A DNA stretch of 64,000 nucleotides from Candidatus Obscuribacter sp. GTDB taxonomy: Bacteria; Cyanobacteriota; Vampirovibrionia; Obscuribacterales; Obscuribacteraceae. This document shows, piece by piece, positions 23,998 through 32,936 of the stretch. The translations under genes and the position numbers were made by a program. Each line of letters starts with the position of its first letter. Positions within the stretch are counted from its first letter, which is position 1. The stretch covers positions 6,510,001-6,574,000 of the forward strand of contig JADJQZ010000001.1 in NCBI GenBank assembly GCA_016712465.1, written 5' to 3'. A model generated the notes under the pieces. The model made no database searches, was not told where the DNA came from, and saw only the letters and a program-made list of their open reading frames with translations.

Positions 23998-26583
23998 TTA
24001 GAGCCTCGCTTGTTTCAAGCGAAGGGCGTTGGCTATGACCGATACCGAACTCAAGGACATGGTCAGGCTGGCCAACATGGGGCTCAAGAGCAGGCCCGTG
24101 AATGGATAGAGCAGACCGGCGGCGATGGGTACGGCCAGAGTGTTGTAGCCGAAGGCCAGGAAGAGATTTTGCTTGATGTTTGCAGCCAGGGCCCGGCTCA
24201 GGTTTCTTGCTTTCAGAAGCCCGGTGAGATTACCGCTGAGAAGGACAATGCCGGCCGACTCCATGGCTACGCCAGTGCCGGTGCCCATGGCAATGCCTAC
24301 CTGTGCAAGAGCCAGGGCTGGTGCGTCATTGATGCCGTCTCCCGCCACGGCTACGGTCTTGCCGCTCTCTACAAGCTTCTTGACGAAATCGTATTTGTCG
24401 CCCGGACCCACCTGGGCTTTCCAATTTGATAGATGCAGTGCTTCGGCGATGCGTCCGGCTACTACTTCATTGTCGCCGGTGAGCATGATCACCTCCACAC
24501 CCGACTTCTTGAATTCATCAACAATCTGCCGACTCTCTGCTTTAAGGCTATCCATCAGGAAAAGCACCATTTGCACGCTGCCGTCTACCGCCACCACCAC
24601 CGGTGTGGCTGCGCCGGTGTTGTCTGTCTCGGCGGTTGTCTGTGCAGTTGTCTGAGCCGCTGCCTGAGCCGCGACTTGAGCTGTTTGCAGAGCTTCCTCA
24701 AACCAGGATGGTGATAGATTGAGCCTGGCGGCAATGAAGTCCGGGCTGCCGGCCTGTACTTGATAGCGCGCCTGCACCGCCGCATCTTGCCCGGCGCTGT
24801 CGGTAGTTAGGTTTATATAGCCTGTGATGCCGCCTCCCGGTTCAGCCTCTACCGCCTCTGCTTGCAGGCGGCGGTTGGTTGTTTCATGGGCAGCCGCTTC
24901 ATTCCTCATGGATTTTGCGTGGGCCACAATAGCACCGGCCAGAGGATGTTCGCTGGCGCTCTCCAGGGCGGCGGCCAGTTCCAGCGCCAGAGCCGGAGAC
25001 AGATTTGGAGCCTTGCTTGCGCTTCCCTCTTTCTCGGCCTGAACGCACTGATTTAAGTAACGGGTTTGCACAACCCTGAAGCTCCCTTCCGTCAATGTGC
25101 CGGTCTTATCCACCACCAGGGTATCTATGGAAGCAAGATGCTCCAGGGTTTGAGCGTCTTTGACCAGCACTCCGTCCCGAGCGGCTCTGCCTATGGCTAC
25201 CATGATGGACATGGGAGTGGCCAGACCGAGGGCGCAGGGGCAGGCGATGATCAGGACCGAGACGGCGCTCAAAAGTGCTGATGCCAGGGGTTCCCGGGCC
25301 GGTGGCGTGAGAAAGAGCCAGGCCAGAAACGTAGCAGCGCTGATTAGAAAGACCAGGGGCACAAAATAGGCGGCCACCTGATCTACTTTAGTCTGGATAG
25401 GGGCGCGGCTGCGCTGGGCCTGGGCCACCAGCCTGATGATCTGGGCCAGCAGTGTCTCTTTGCCCACATGGATGGCACGCACCAGAAGGCTGCCGCGGCC
25501 GTTGATGGTGCCACCGTAAATAGTATCGCCTTCGCCTTTCTGAACGGGCAGAGACTCGCCGGTGAGCATTGACTGATCGAGGCTGCTGTTGCCGCTAAGC
25601 ACAATGGCGTCTACGGGCACGGACTCTCCCGGTTTGATGCGCAGGCGGTCGCCTCTTTCAACTTTTTTAGCATCGATTTCTACTTCACTGTCATCGAGAA
25701 GCAAGAAGTGGGCCTGTTTGGGCGCCATTTGCAAAAGTTCTGAGATGGCGGCATTGGTGCTCTTGCGGGCTTTCAGCTCGAGTACTTGTCCGAAGAGGGC
25801 GAGGGTGATAATGACTGCGGCCGGTTCGAAATATGTAGCTATACCATGGTGCTGGTCGGCGGCAGGCAACAGGTGCGGAAATAATGTGGCGAAGAGACTG
25901 TAGCCCCAGGCTGCCGATACGCCGGTGCCGATGAGGGTGAACATATTGAAGGCGCCGGTTTTTAAAGAGGCCAGGGCTCGCTCGAAAAAGGGCTTGCCCT
26001 GCCAGAGAACCGGTGCGGAGAGGACCAGGAGGAGATAGTTGAGGGCTTGCCAGGGCAGTGCCGGCAGCGGCAAAAACATGTCCTTCATGCCCAGAATTGC
26101 CAGCGGTACGGTAAAAGCAGCGGCCAGGCGGAGGCGCTTCAGCATGTCGTCCAGTTCGCCGTCGTCGCCTTCCTCCGTCGGCTCCAGGGGATCAAGGGCC
26201 ATGCCGCAAAGGGGGCAGGGCATCTGCCGGTCGGTCAGTACTTCCGGGTGCATGGGGCAGGTGAAGGCGGCGCCGCTTGTTGCTGTTGCTTCTTCCTGTC
26301 CACAGTCTGCAGCGGCTTCAATTTTGCCGTCCGCTTCAGTCTTGCTGCCCGCTTCATTCAAGGTGCCCGTCTCGGCGCCCCCGGTATACTGGACAGGATT
26401 GCGGCTGAACTTTACGGCGCAATTGATGTGGCAGAAGTGATAATTGGTTCCTTCGTAGGTGAGGCTGGCTGCGGCCTTTTCTTTTTCTACTTGCATATGG
26501 CAGACCGGGTCGATGAAGACCGGCGCTACTACTGTCGGCGGTCCGCCTATGCTGACGCGAATAATACCTGAATTACTGTCCAT
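23998..26583 (-). CDS. copA: Cu+-type P1B ATPase with YHS domain
   Basis: 861-residue heavy-metal pump in the inner membrane. The N-terminus has a YHS domain (FIDPVCHMQVEKE through FCHINCAVKFSRNP) and a second metal-binding module, YTCPMHPEV-like with CPLCGMALDPLEP, in place of classical CxxC HMA domains. P-type features: TGES loop (MLTGESLPVQ), transmembrane CPC (ACPCALGLATP), DKTGT phosphorylation site, SEHPLAGAIV and GDGINDAPALA. The last helices hold YNT and MSLSSVSVIANALRL, matching the copper subgroup. A low-complexity Ala/Gln/Thr run (AAQTTAQTTAE) interrupts the nucleotide domain near residue 650. Role: copper export or delivery to the periplasm. Confidence 0.93.
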   Translation of the reverse strand: MDSNSGIIRVSIGGPPTVVAPVFIDPVCHMQVEKEKAAASLTYEGTNYHFCHINCAVKFSRNPVQYTGGAETGTLNEAGSKTEADGKIEAAADCGQEEATATSGAAFTCPMHPEVLTDRQMPCPLCGMALDPLEPTEEGDDGELDDMLKRLRLAAAFTVPLAILGMKDMFLPLPALPWQALNYLLLVLSAPVLWQGKPFFERALASLKTGAFNMFTLIGTGVSAAWGYSLFATLFPHLLPAADQHHGIATYFEPAAVIITLALFGQVLELKARKSTNAAISELLQMAPKQAHFLLLDDSEVEIDAKKVERGDRLRIKPGESVPVDAIVLSGNSSLDQSMLTGESLPVQKGEGDTIYGGTINGRGSLLVRAIHVGKETLLAQIIRLVAQAQRSRAPIQTKVDQVAAYFVPLVFLISAATFLAWLFLTPPAREPLASALLSAVSVLIIACPCALGLATPMSIMVAIGRAARDGVLVKDAQTLEHLASIDTLVVDKTGTLTEGSFRVVQTRYLNQCVQAEKEGSASKAPNLSPALALELAAALESASEHPLAGAIVAHAKSMRNEAAAHETTNRRLQAEAVEAEPGGGITGYINLTTDSAGQDAAVQARYQVQAGSPDFIAARLNLSPSWFEEALQTAQVAAQAAAQTTAQTTAETDNTGAATPVVVAVDGSVQMVLFLMDSLKAESRQIVDEFKKSGVEVIMLTGDNEVVAGRIAEALHLSNWKAQVGPGDKYDFVKKLVESGKTVAVAGDGINDAPALALAQVGIAMGTGTGVAMESAGIVLLSGNLTGLLKARNLSRALAANIKQNLFLAFGYNTLAVPIAAGLLYPFTGLLLSPMLASLTMSLSSVSVIANALRLKQARL

Positions 26584-26766
26584 TGCCCGGAGATTGTTTG
26601 AGCGCCTTTGGGAACGAGTTCGCTATGCCAGACTAGAGCCGTCGAACCCTGCCTTTGGTCAGCATAGAGTATAGCCCAGGGCGCTCCTCGTGACATTGAG
26701 GAAGCGCCGTGCATGTTAAGCGGTTAAATTATTACTTGGGGCGGGGCATATAGCCAGAGTTCAGAG

Positions 26767-28230
26767 GTGACAGTGAGAGAAGCGAGCCAGCCGGCTGATG
26801 AACCCGATAAAGATGAGAAGAGAACCCGGTTTCGGCGCCGGGCTCGCATTTTTGTCGGCTTATCTCTGGTTCTTTCCACTTTCTATGTTGCCTTTTTCTG
26901 GTTCGATCGTTTATTCGTCTCTCCCCAAGAACTTTATCGACGTGCCTTTCAGGCGGTGGCTGAAAATATCTACGACCAGAGCCGCCTTGCCGATATGAGC
27001 GAGTACAAGGCAATTTATGAGAAGGAAGTGAAGACCACGGCTGATGCCGTCAAGTATGCCAATCTTCTATTTAAAAGATTGGATGATCCCTTCACCCAGA
27101 TGAGCGACGCCCCCGCAGTTTCTCGCCGGGAGGATGCCAGCAAAGGTTTTTATTCAGGGGTGGGCATGGTGATGACGGCCAAGAAGCGTCCGGTGAAGGT
27201 GCGCATGGTCATGGAGGACAGCCCGGCCCTCAAGGCCGGCATCAAGCCGGGAGATGAGATTCTCTTTGTGGACGGCATGGACTGCATGAAGATTCCAGTG
27301 TCTGAGATTGGAGATCACACCCGCAAACACATGGGTGAGACAGTGCATTTTGTGCTGAGACGTGCCAAAAAGACCATGAATGTAGACCTGGTGCCCAGTA
27401 AAATCAGAGTGGTGAAGACTCGTACCAGGCACCTGCCCGGCGATATCGGCTATGAGCGCATCGAGTCTTTTGTGCCGGAAGATATTGTCACCATCGTACA
27501 AAACGACCTGGACAGCCTTTCCGACACCAGGGCTCTCATTCTCGATATGCGTGGTAATCCGGGCGGCAGCGTCGATTACTGCCTTCTGATAGCATCTCTT
27601 ATGATGGATGAGGGGCATCTTGTCACCCTCAAGAGTCGAGTGGATGCCGACCACCTGCAGACCATGGAATATACGCTCAGACCGGATGGTATGAAGGTTG
27701 TCACCAAAGGCACTGGAGAGAAGCCGCAGGAACAGAAGATCAAGCGTCGTTACCAGGTCTACGGCGGCAGGCCCATTTATGTGCTATTGGACGAAAGCTC
27801 GGCCAGTGCTTCTGAAATGTTGGCGGCTGCCCTCAGGGACAATAAGAAGGCGATTATTTGCGGCACCCAGAGTTTCGGCAAGGGTGTGATGCAGATTCAT
27901 TACCCCCTGCCCAATATGACCGCTCTTTCCATTACCGCCGGGCGTTACTTTACTCCTGCCGGAAAGTGGCTGGGCGACGGCAAATTCGACCCTGCCAGGG
28001 CGGCTCTGGCCGCCGCCTCCGGTAGTAATTCCGCTGCCAGGTTTGATCCCGAGCGGGGTATCGTACCCGATGTGGTGATTGAACCGGTTCCCGATATCGA
28101 ATACGGAGGCCCCAATGATAACCAGTTGGAAGAGACGGCTCGTCTTGCTAGATTAGCTTTAGAAAAGAAGGCAAAGCCTGCAGGGGAGCAGTCAAACATT
28201 TCTGTAAAGAAGCTTTCAATCGTGGAATAG
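26767..28230 (+). CDS. C-terminal processing peptidase (S41, Ctp type)
   Basis: 487 residues, GTG start with agagg upstream. A basic N-terminus then one membrane segment (~residues 30-50), so the enzyme faces outward. A PDZ domain follows (GVGMVMTAKKRPVKVRMV, AGIKPGDEILFVDG), then the S41 protease core: LDMRGNPGGSV, the catalytic Ser in DESSASASEML, and the Lys in GTQSFGKGVMQ. Ctp enzymes trim C-termini of exported or membrane proteins. It is 10 bases upstream of the caspase-like gene and cotranscribed with it, so that protein is a possible substrate or partner. Confidence 0.92.
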   Translation: MTVREASQPADEPDKDEKRTRFRRRARIFVGLSLVLSTFYVAFFWFDRLFVSPQELYRRAFQAVAENIYDQSRLADMSEYKAIYEKEVKTTADAVKYANLLFKRLDDPFTQMSDAPAVSRREDASKGFYSGVGMVMTAKKRPVKVRMVMEDSPALKAGIKPGDEILFVDGMDCMKIPVSEIGDHTRKHMGETVHFVLRRAKKTMNVDLVPSKIRVVKTRTRHLPGDIGYERIESFVPEDIVTIVQNDLDSLSDTRALILDMRGNPGGSVDYCLLIASLMMDEGHLVTLKSRVDADHLQTMEYTLRPDGMKVVTKGTGEKPQEQKIKRRYQVYGGRPIYVLLDESSASASEMLAAALRDNKKAIICGTQSFGKGVMQIHYPLPNMTALSITAGRYFTPAGKWLGDGKFDPARAALAAASGSNSAARFDPERGIVPDVVIEPVPDIEYGGPNDNQLEETARLARLALEKKAKPAGEQSNISVKKLSIVE

Positions 28231-28240
28231 AGAATGCGAG

Positions 28241-29668
28241 ATGAAGAGGAAGGAATTGCTTACTTTGAGGAAGAGATTGGCCTGGATCCTGGCGTGTGTG
28301 GCGGTAGTTGCTCAGCCTCCTCTTTCGGCTCAGGAAGAGACCGCAATTGTAAACAAGCCTGTGACGGACAAATGGGCGGTAGTCGTAGGTGTGAGCAAGT
28401 TTGCCAATCCTGCCCTGAACCTGCGTTACCCTGCCAAAGATGCCCAGGACTTCTACAACTATTTAATTACCAGGGGCAACTTCAAACCCGACCACGTCAA
28501 GCTCTTGCTCAATGAAAAGGCGACGCGGGAGCGCATACTCGATGTTCTGGGTGATTCCTGGCTGCCCCGGGTGGCCCTGCCCGATGATCTGGTGGTGATT
28601 TTTATTTCCAGCCACGGCTCCGCTTCCGATTCTGATATTTGCGGCGTCAACTATGTGGTGGCCCATGACACTAATCCGGACAAACTCTTCACCACCGGCA
28701 TCGCCATGAAGTCACTGGCCGGAACCATTAAGGATAGAGTTCATGCGGAGAGAGTGCTGGTGGTTCTGGATACCTGCCATGCCGGCGGCGCTTCTGAAAG
28801 CAAGGGATTGACCCGCGCCGCCAATGCCGATGCTCTCGCTCTCGCCCAGGGCACCGGCCAGATGGTGGTCTGTTCCAGTGATAAGAACCAGGTCTCCTGG
28901 GAAGGCAAGTCCATTCCCAATTCGGTTTTTACCCGCAGCTTAATCGATGCCTTCCAGGAAAAGGGTGCCAGTGTGCCGATTTCACAGGTGTTCAATACGG
29001 TGAAGGAGCGTGTGCAGGAACAAGTTGTACGTGAACGGGGTGTGCTGCAGACACCGATTGTGGAGACCAGTAAGTGGTCGGGCAAGGAGTTGGTTTTGGG
29101 TTGCGAGCCCATCAGACCAAGACCCGGCCTGCCGGAGCTGCCGGAAGAGACACAAAAGCCCCAGCCGGCAGTTGTGGCTTCGGCTACTTTGCCTGCCCCT
29201 CGCAACCAGCCCGTAGCCGCTCCGACAAAGAGCTTTGCCTCCGACAGACCGGACAATCAGCCTCAGAGTTCGGCTCAGACCAGACCAGTAACTACCTCTG
29301 CATCTACATCAGTTTCAGGGGGCGGTGACTCACCGCGCCGGGTGGCAAAGTCCAGTGCAATTGATTTTCTGCGTTACCACTTTCGCATTGTGGGGGAAAA
29401 GCTCTACTTAGATGCCTGGGACGATCTGGGTAGAAATTACCGGGCTAAGTTCAAGAACGATCCCCGTGCCTATCAGGCCAGTGTCTCTCGGCACCGCTGG
29501 CTCGATTACAATGCTTCCGACAGCGATTTTTCCATCTTGCCCGGTCCGGGGCAGACTATAAAAGTGCGGGTGCGTATGAACCGGCTGACAGGTTTCAATG
29601 GTTATTGGGTTTATACCATTTCCACTTTCGGCGGACTTTATGCCATTGAGGATGTGACAGTGGGCTGA
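28241..29668 (+). CDS. exported caspase-like (C14/metacaspase-type) peptidase
   Basis: 475 residues. Signal peptide (RKRLAWILACVAVVAQPPLSAQE). The p20-like caspase fold follows: WAVVVGVSKFANPALNLRYPAKDA start, catalytic His in IFISSHGSASD, catalytic Cys in VVLDTCHAGGA, then CSSDKNQVSWE. The middle (~290-365) is Pro/Ser/Thr-rich, probably disordered. The C-terminal ~110 residues form a separate domain (FRIVGEKLYLDAWDDLG to GGLYAIEDVTVG) not recognised. Caspase homologues in bacteria may be Arg/Lys-specific and often act in signalling or cell death; here export points to an envelope role. It directly follows the processing protease. Confidence 0.88.
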   Translation: MKRKELLTLRKRLAWILACVAVVAQPPLSAQEETAIVNKPVTDKWAVVVGVSKFANPALNLRYPAKDAQDFYNYLITRGNFKPDHVKLLLNEKATRERILDVLGDSWLPRVALPDDLVVIFISSHGSASDSDICGVNYVVAHDTNPDKLFTTGIAMKSLAGTIKDRVHAERVLVVLDTCHAGGASESKGLTRAANADALALAQGTGQMVVCSSDKNQVSWEGKSIPNSVFTRSLIDAFQEKGASVPISQVFNTVKERVQEQVVRERGVLQTPIVETSKWSGKELVLGCEPIRPRPGLPELPEETQKPQPAVVASATLPAPRNQPVAAPTKSFASDRPDNQPQSSAQTRPVTTSASTSVSGGGDSPRRVAKSSAIDFLRYHFRIVGEKLYLDAWDDLGRNYRAKFKNDPRAYQASVSRHRWLDYNASDSDFSILPGPGQTIKVRVRMNRLTGFNGYWVYTISTFGGLYAIEDVTVG

Positions 29669-29753
29669 ATCGTTCTTTCTTTGCCTTCTCAGCCTTCATC
29701 AGTTTTGGCGGTAAACTTCGCTGACGTTTGTCTCAAGTTCTCTTCAGTCACCC

Positions 29754-30302
29754 TTACTGGTTGAGGCGGTAAGCGGCCAGAACCAGATTCTGGCGACGCA
29801 GTTGCTCAAGGTTGCGCTTATCCCAGCCCCAGGAGAGTTTGGTGTGGGCATAGAGCTGACCGTCTTTTTCCAGCACTACGAGCGCCGTGTGTGCTTTGCC
29901 GTCCAGTCTGTCTTTGATGGCTACTATGTCTCCACCCTGAGCCCGTCTGGCCGGAATTCTCTCCATTTTCAAAGCCGGCAGGGAAAAACCGTCGATTTCC
30001 GGTTTTTGAGCGGCGCTGTCGGTGAGGTGTTCGTAGAGCACACCGGGGGCAGGCATGTCGGACTCCCTGGCTTCATCGAGGAGAGGCGGCTCAACAATGA
30101 GTACCGACTCTTCAGAAACCAGAACGGAATCCTGCGGGAACCAGGAATAAATATGGGAATCAGCCGCGTCGAAGTCCGGCAGCGGGGCGGGGGACAGGGT
30201 GTTGAACATCTTGGAGAGCAGGCTCTGGATGCGGCTCTTCTGTTCGCTGGTGACAAGATTGGCATCGCCGGCGTTGGTCGGATATACAAATGCGGTAGGC
30301 AC
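29754..30302 (-). CDS. uncharacterised 182-residue protein
   Basis: GTG start at 30302 with gagg 8 bases upstream. There is no signal peptide or membrane segment. The last ~70 residues (GGDIVAIKDRLDGKAHTALVV, then LYAHTKLSWGWD and LAAYRLNQ) look like a small beta domain; the GDIV...HTALV pattern faintly recalls papain-like amidases, but no catalytic Cys is present, so I do not assign it. It is convergent with the caspase-like gene. Confidence 0.5.
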   Translation of the reverse strand: MPTAFVYPTNAGDANLVTSEQKSRIQSLLSKMFNTLSPAPLPDFDAADSHIYSWFPQDSVLVSEESVLIVEPPLLDEARESDMPAPGVLYEHLTDSAAQKPEIDGFSLPALKMERIPARRAQGGDIVAIKDRLDGKAHTALVVLEKDGQLYAHTKLSWGWDKRNLEQLRRQNLVLAAYRLNQ

Positions 30303-30525
30303 GGGGCTGTCCTCGCTGGGTTATAGAAAAGAGAGAGCGTCGGGGAGTTTTGGCAGGTGAGGCTAAACGGTTCGATGAACTCAGATTACGGCGACCAGCA
30401 TAAAAATCTCGTGAAATAGATTGCCCCGGGCAATTTTAATTTCGCCAGCGTAAGATCCCCACTGACCACCTCTTCAGCTTTAACTACTATGTGCTTCTCC
30501 CCCGTTTTCTTGAGAATTAGTTCTT

Positions 30526-31722
30526 ATGGCAAAAGACGAAGCCTGCCAGAGTTTTAAATCATTCGATGCGCTGGCTGTTGCTAAGGCTCTCGATAGCGGT
30601 AGCCTGCCCCTGACCGATCATCTCGATTGCAGCGGCAGCTTGCTCGCCGAGGCGGTTAAACAGGTGGGACCGCGTTCGGTGAAAGTGGAAGTGCAAACAC
30701 CCCTGGGTGACCGGCTCGGTTCCGGCTCCGGTGCTTTTGTGGGTAAAGACGGCACCAGCGTCATCACTAACTTTCATGTGGTCAATAATGCTCCCGTCAC
30801 CAGAATTCGCACGGCCTCGGGAGAAGTCTTCAATGCTCGCATCAAGGATGTGGACGAGGTGAACGACCTGGCTGTTCTGGAAGTGGAAGGTCTCAAGAAA
30901 GACCCGGGTCGCTCCATTGAGTTCGGCGACGAAAGCAAACTCAAGCCCGGTGACGCCTTGTTCTCGGTGGGGCACCCGGCCGGCAGCATCGAAAAGGTAG
31001 CAACGGAGGGAAGCTTCAGGGAGGCGGCTCCCTATCTTTTACAGTTTCGTCCTCAGGTTGGGCGGCAAATTGTAAACTCGGCAATGGATTTCGTAATCAA
31101 ACATCCTGAGTTTCAAAAAGAAGCCGAAGAGCGGGTGATGTCTCACAAGCTTGGTACCAGTACCCCTCTCTGGAAAGGCAATTCCGGCGGGCCGGTGGTA
31201 GACAATACCTTCAAACTGATGGGACTTGCCACAGCCATGGATACCATTCACGGTGAAAGCAATGTGGTGACGCCCGCCTCTCTCGCAAAAGATCTGATGA
31301 ATCGGCCGGTGCGGCAGTTTGAATTCAAATATGAAAGACCAAGCGAGTTCCAGAAAGACCCCATCAGCACCGGTGTAGCCACCGGTCTGGTACTCGGGGC
31401 TGCCTATGCCTTTCGCCGGGTGGCGGCGCCGGCTCTGGGGACTTTCGATGCGCTGAGCGCCTATGAAAATTTTTCCACGGCAGCCAGAGATGATCTCTAT
31501 GCACCCAGGTCGACTTACTTGAAGGAAGGTGCCCTGGATACAATTGGTGCCATTGGCGGAGCTATGTCACTGTTTGCCCGCAGCCGAGGCTTAGGTTTGG
31601 TGCTGGTGGGCGGCAGGCTCTTAACCAGGGCGGCGACCCAATTTATGCCTGGTGATCCGGTAATGACCGGGGTCAGTCGCACCAACGGCGATAGCCGCCC
31701 GCCCCTGGGTTTCGATTTTTAG
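30526..31722 (+). CDS. trypsin-like serine protease with hydrophobic C-terminal region (paralog 1)
   Basis: 398 residues, no signal peptide. The protease domain (~residues 45-260) is of the DegP-like chymotrypsin fold: GSGSGAFVG, catalytic His in ITNFHVVNN, Asp in VNDLAVLEVEG, Ser in KGNSGGPVVD. No PDZ domain follows. Instead there is a Gly/Ala-rich hydrophobic region (ATGLVLGAAYAFRRVAAPAL, then TIGAIGGAMSLFARS and LGLVLVGGRLL) ending in NGDSRPPLGFDF. A homologous layout occurs at 38928-40196. It could be membrane-inserted by its C-terminus with a cytosolic or translocated protease domain. The ribosome site before ATG 30526 is weak. Confidence 0.8.
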   Translation: MAKDEACQSFKSFDALAVAKALDSGSLPLTDHLDCSGSLLAEAVKQVGPRSVKVEVQTPLGDRLGSGSGAFVGKDGTSVITNFHVVNNAPVTRIRTASGEVFNARIKDVDEVNDLAVLEVEGLKKDPGRSIEFGDESKLKPGDALFSVGHPAGSIEKVATEGSFREAAPYLLQFRPQVGRQIVNSAMDFVIKHPEFQKEAEERVMSHKLGTSTPLWKGNSGGPVVDNTFKLMGLATAMDTIHGESNVVTPASLAKDLMNRPVRQFEFKYERPSEFQKDPISTGVATGLVLGAAYAFRRVAAPALGTFDALSAYENFSTAARDDLYAPRSTYLKEGALDTIGAIGGAMSLFARSRGLGLVLVGGRLLTRAATQFMPGDPVMTGVSRTNGDSRPPLGFDF

Positions 31723-31852
31723 AACAGCTTCGTTTGCAGTCTAGACTCAAGGGTTACAGGCAGCCTGACGGTGGCATAGATAACTGGCTGAGCTTGGAGC
31801 GTAATTAGAGTAGAATGATTTTATTGGAGTCTTTACGAGGTCCCGTCTTGCT

Positions 31853-32917
31853 GTGAAGCCACCGGATCAGGTGCCCGAGGGTTTGAGTGCGCAGGAGTAC
31901 CAGCGGCTGGTAGCGCTCTATACCTTGATGGGGCGACATACCCATGCTACCCGGGCCCTTTCCTACCTGTCTCAACTGCGCAGCGGCAGGGGTCAGGCAG
32001 GCGAGAAAGAGAAGGAGGGCGAACAGGCCGGCGCGGAATTTGCCAGCGCCCTCATGCAGTATCTCAAGCAGATTTCCCATGAAGAAGACGGTGAGGAAGA
32101 GAGCGGTGGAGACGCTGCTTCCGAAGCATCCAAACCTGGTAAAGAATCCAGCGCCAGGCACAGAAATATTTCCGGCGGTGCGGCAGGCAAAGAGCTTGAT
32201 GATGGCAAAGCCGGAGGGCTCTCCCGAAACGAGGAAGATGACCCCATTTATTCCATGAAAGAGCAACTCATGTCCATTGGCCTGACGGCCGAAGAGGCAG
32301 AGGAATATCTGGTTAAGCTCAAAAAAGCCCTGCAAGAGATGACCAAGCCGGAGCCTCCACCCAGGGAGGTGCCAGAGGATCTCGGTGCCCGTGAATACTG
32401 GGAGCTGGCCTTGCGTTACAAGCAGGTGGGATGGACCGAACAGGCCCGAGATGCCTTGATCATGGCCATTGAAATAGATGGAGATGGAGTGGTCGGTAGA
32501 AAGGCTCAGTGCTTTTTGCGTTCCAAAATTCCCAAGTTTCCTGTGCCCCTGATGGCGGAACAGATGAATATTCAAGGCTACAATCAGATGTTCACCAATG
32601 AGAAAGAAGCCAAGAAAACCTTCAAAGAGTTGGTCAACCAGTATCCTGATTTCGAATGGCCATACGGCAATCTGGGTTCCCTTTTGATCAAAGAGGGGGA
32701 CCTGGGAGCGGCGGAAGAAGTGCTCAAGCAAGCGGTGGTGATAAATCCTTACTACATTAACGCCTGGCTTCATCTCTCCCGAGTTTATGCAATTGAAAGC
32801 CGATACAGCGAAGCTGATGAATGTCTGGAGCGTGTGCTGGCTATTGATCCGGCCGATCCCAACTGGCCCGGCATCAGGGAGCTTGTGGATCAGCTAAAGT
32901 TTGATCGTTTCAATTGA
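31853..32917 (+). CDS. cytosolic TPR-repeat protein
   Basis: 354 residues, GTG start, no signal peptide. Residues ~45-125 are charged and low-complexity (Glu/Gly/Ala/Lys-rich); residues ~165-350 carry TPR-like helix pairs (EYWELALRYKQVGWTEQARDAL, FEWPYGNLGSLLIKEGDLGAAEEVL, YINAWLHLSRVYAIESRYSEADECL). The gcgagaaagagaaggagg-like run encodes the charged segment. Role unknown, presumably an assembly or scaffolding factor. Confidence 0.7.
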   Translation: MKPPDQVPEGLSAQEYQRLVALYTLMGRHTHATRALSYLSQLRSGRGQAGEKEKEGEQAGAEFASALMQYLKQISHEEDGEEESGGDAASEASKPGKESSARHRNISGGAAGKELDDGKAGGLSRNEEDDPIYSMKEQLMSIGLTAEEAEEYLVKLKKALQEMTKPEPPPREVPEDLGAREYWELALRYKQVGWTEQARDALIMAIEIDGDGVVGRKAQCFLRSKIPKFPVPLMAEQMNIQGYNQMFTNEKEAKKTFKELVNQYPDFEWPYGNLGSLLIKEGDLGAAEEVLKQAVVINPYYINAWLHLSRVYAIESRYSEADECLERVLAIDPADPNWPGIRELVDQLKFDRFN

Positions 32918-32936
32918 TTTTCTCAAGCTAGACAGG

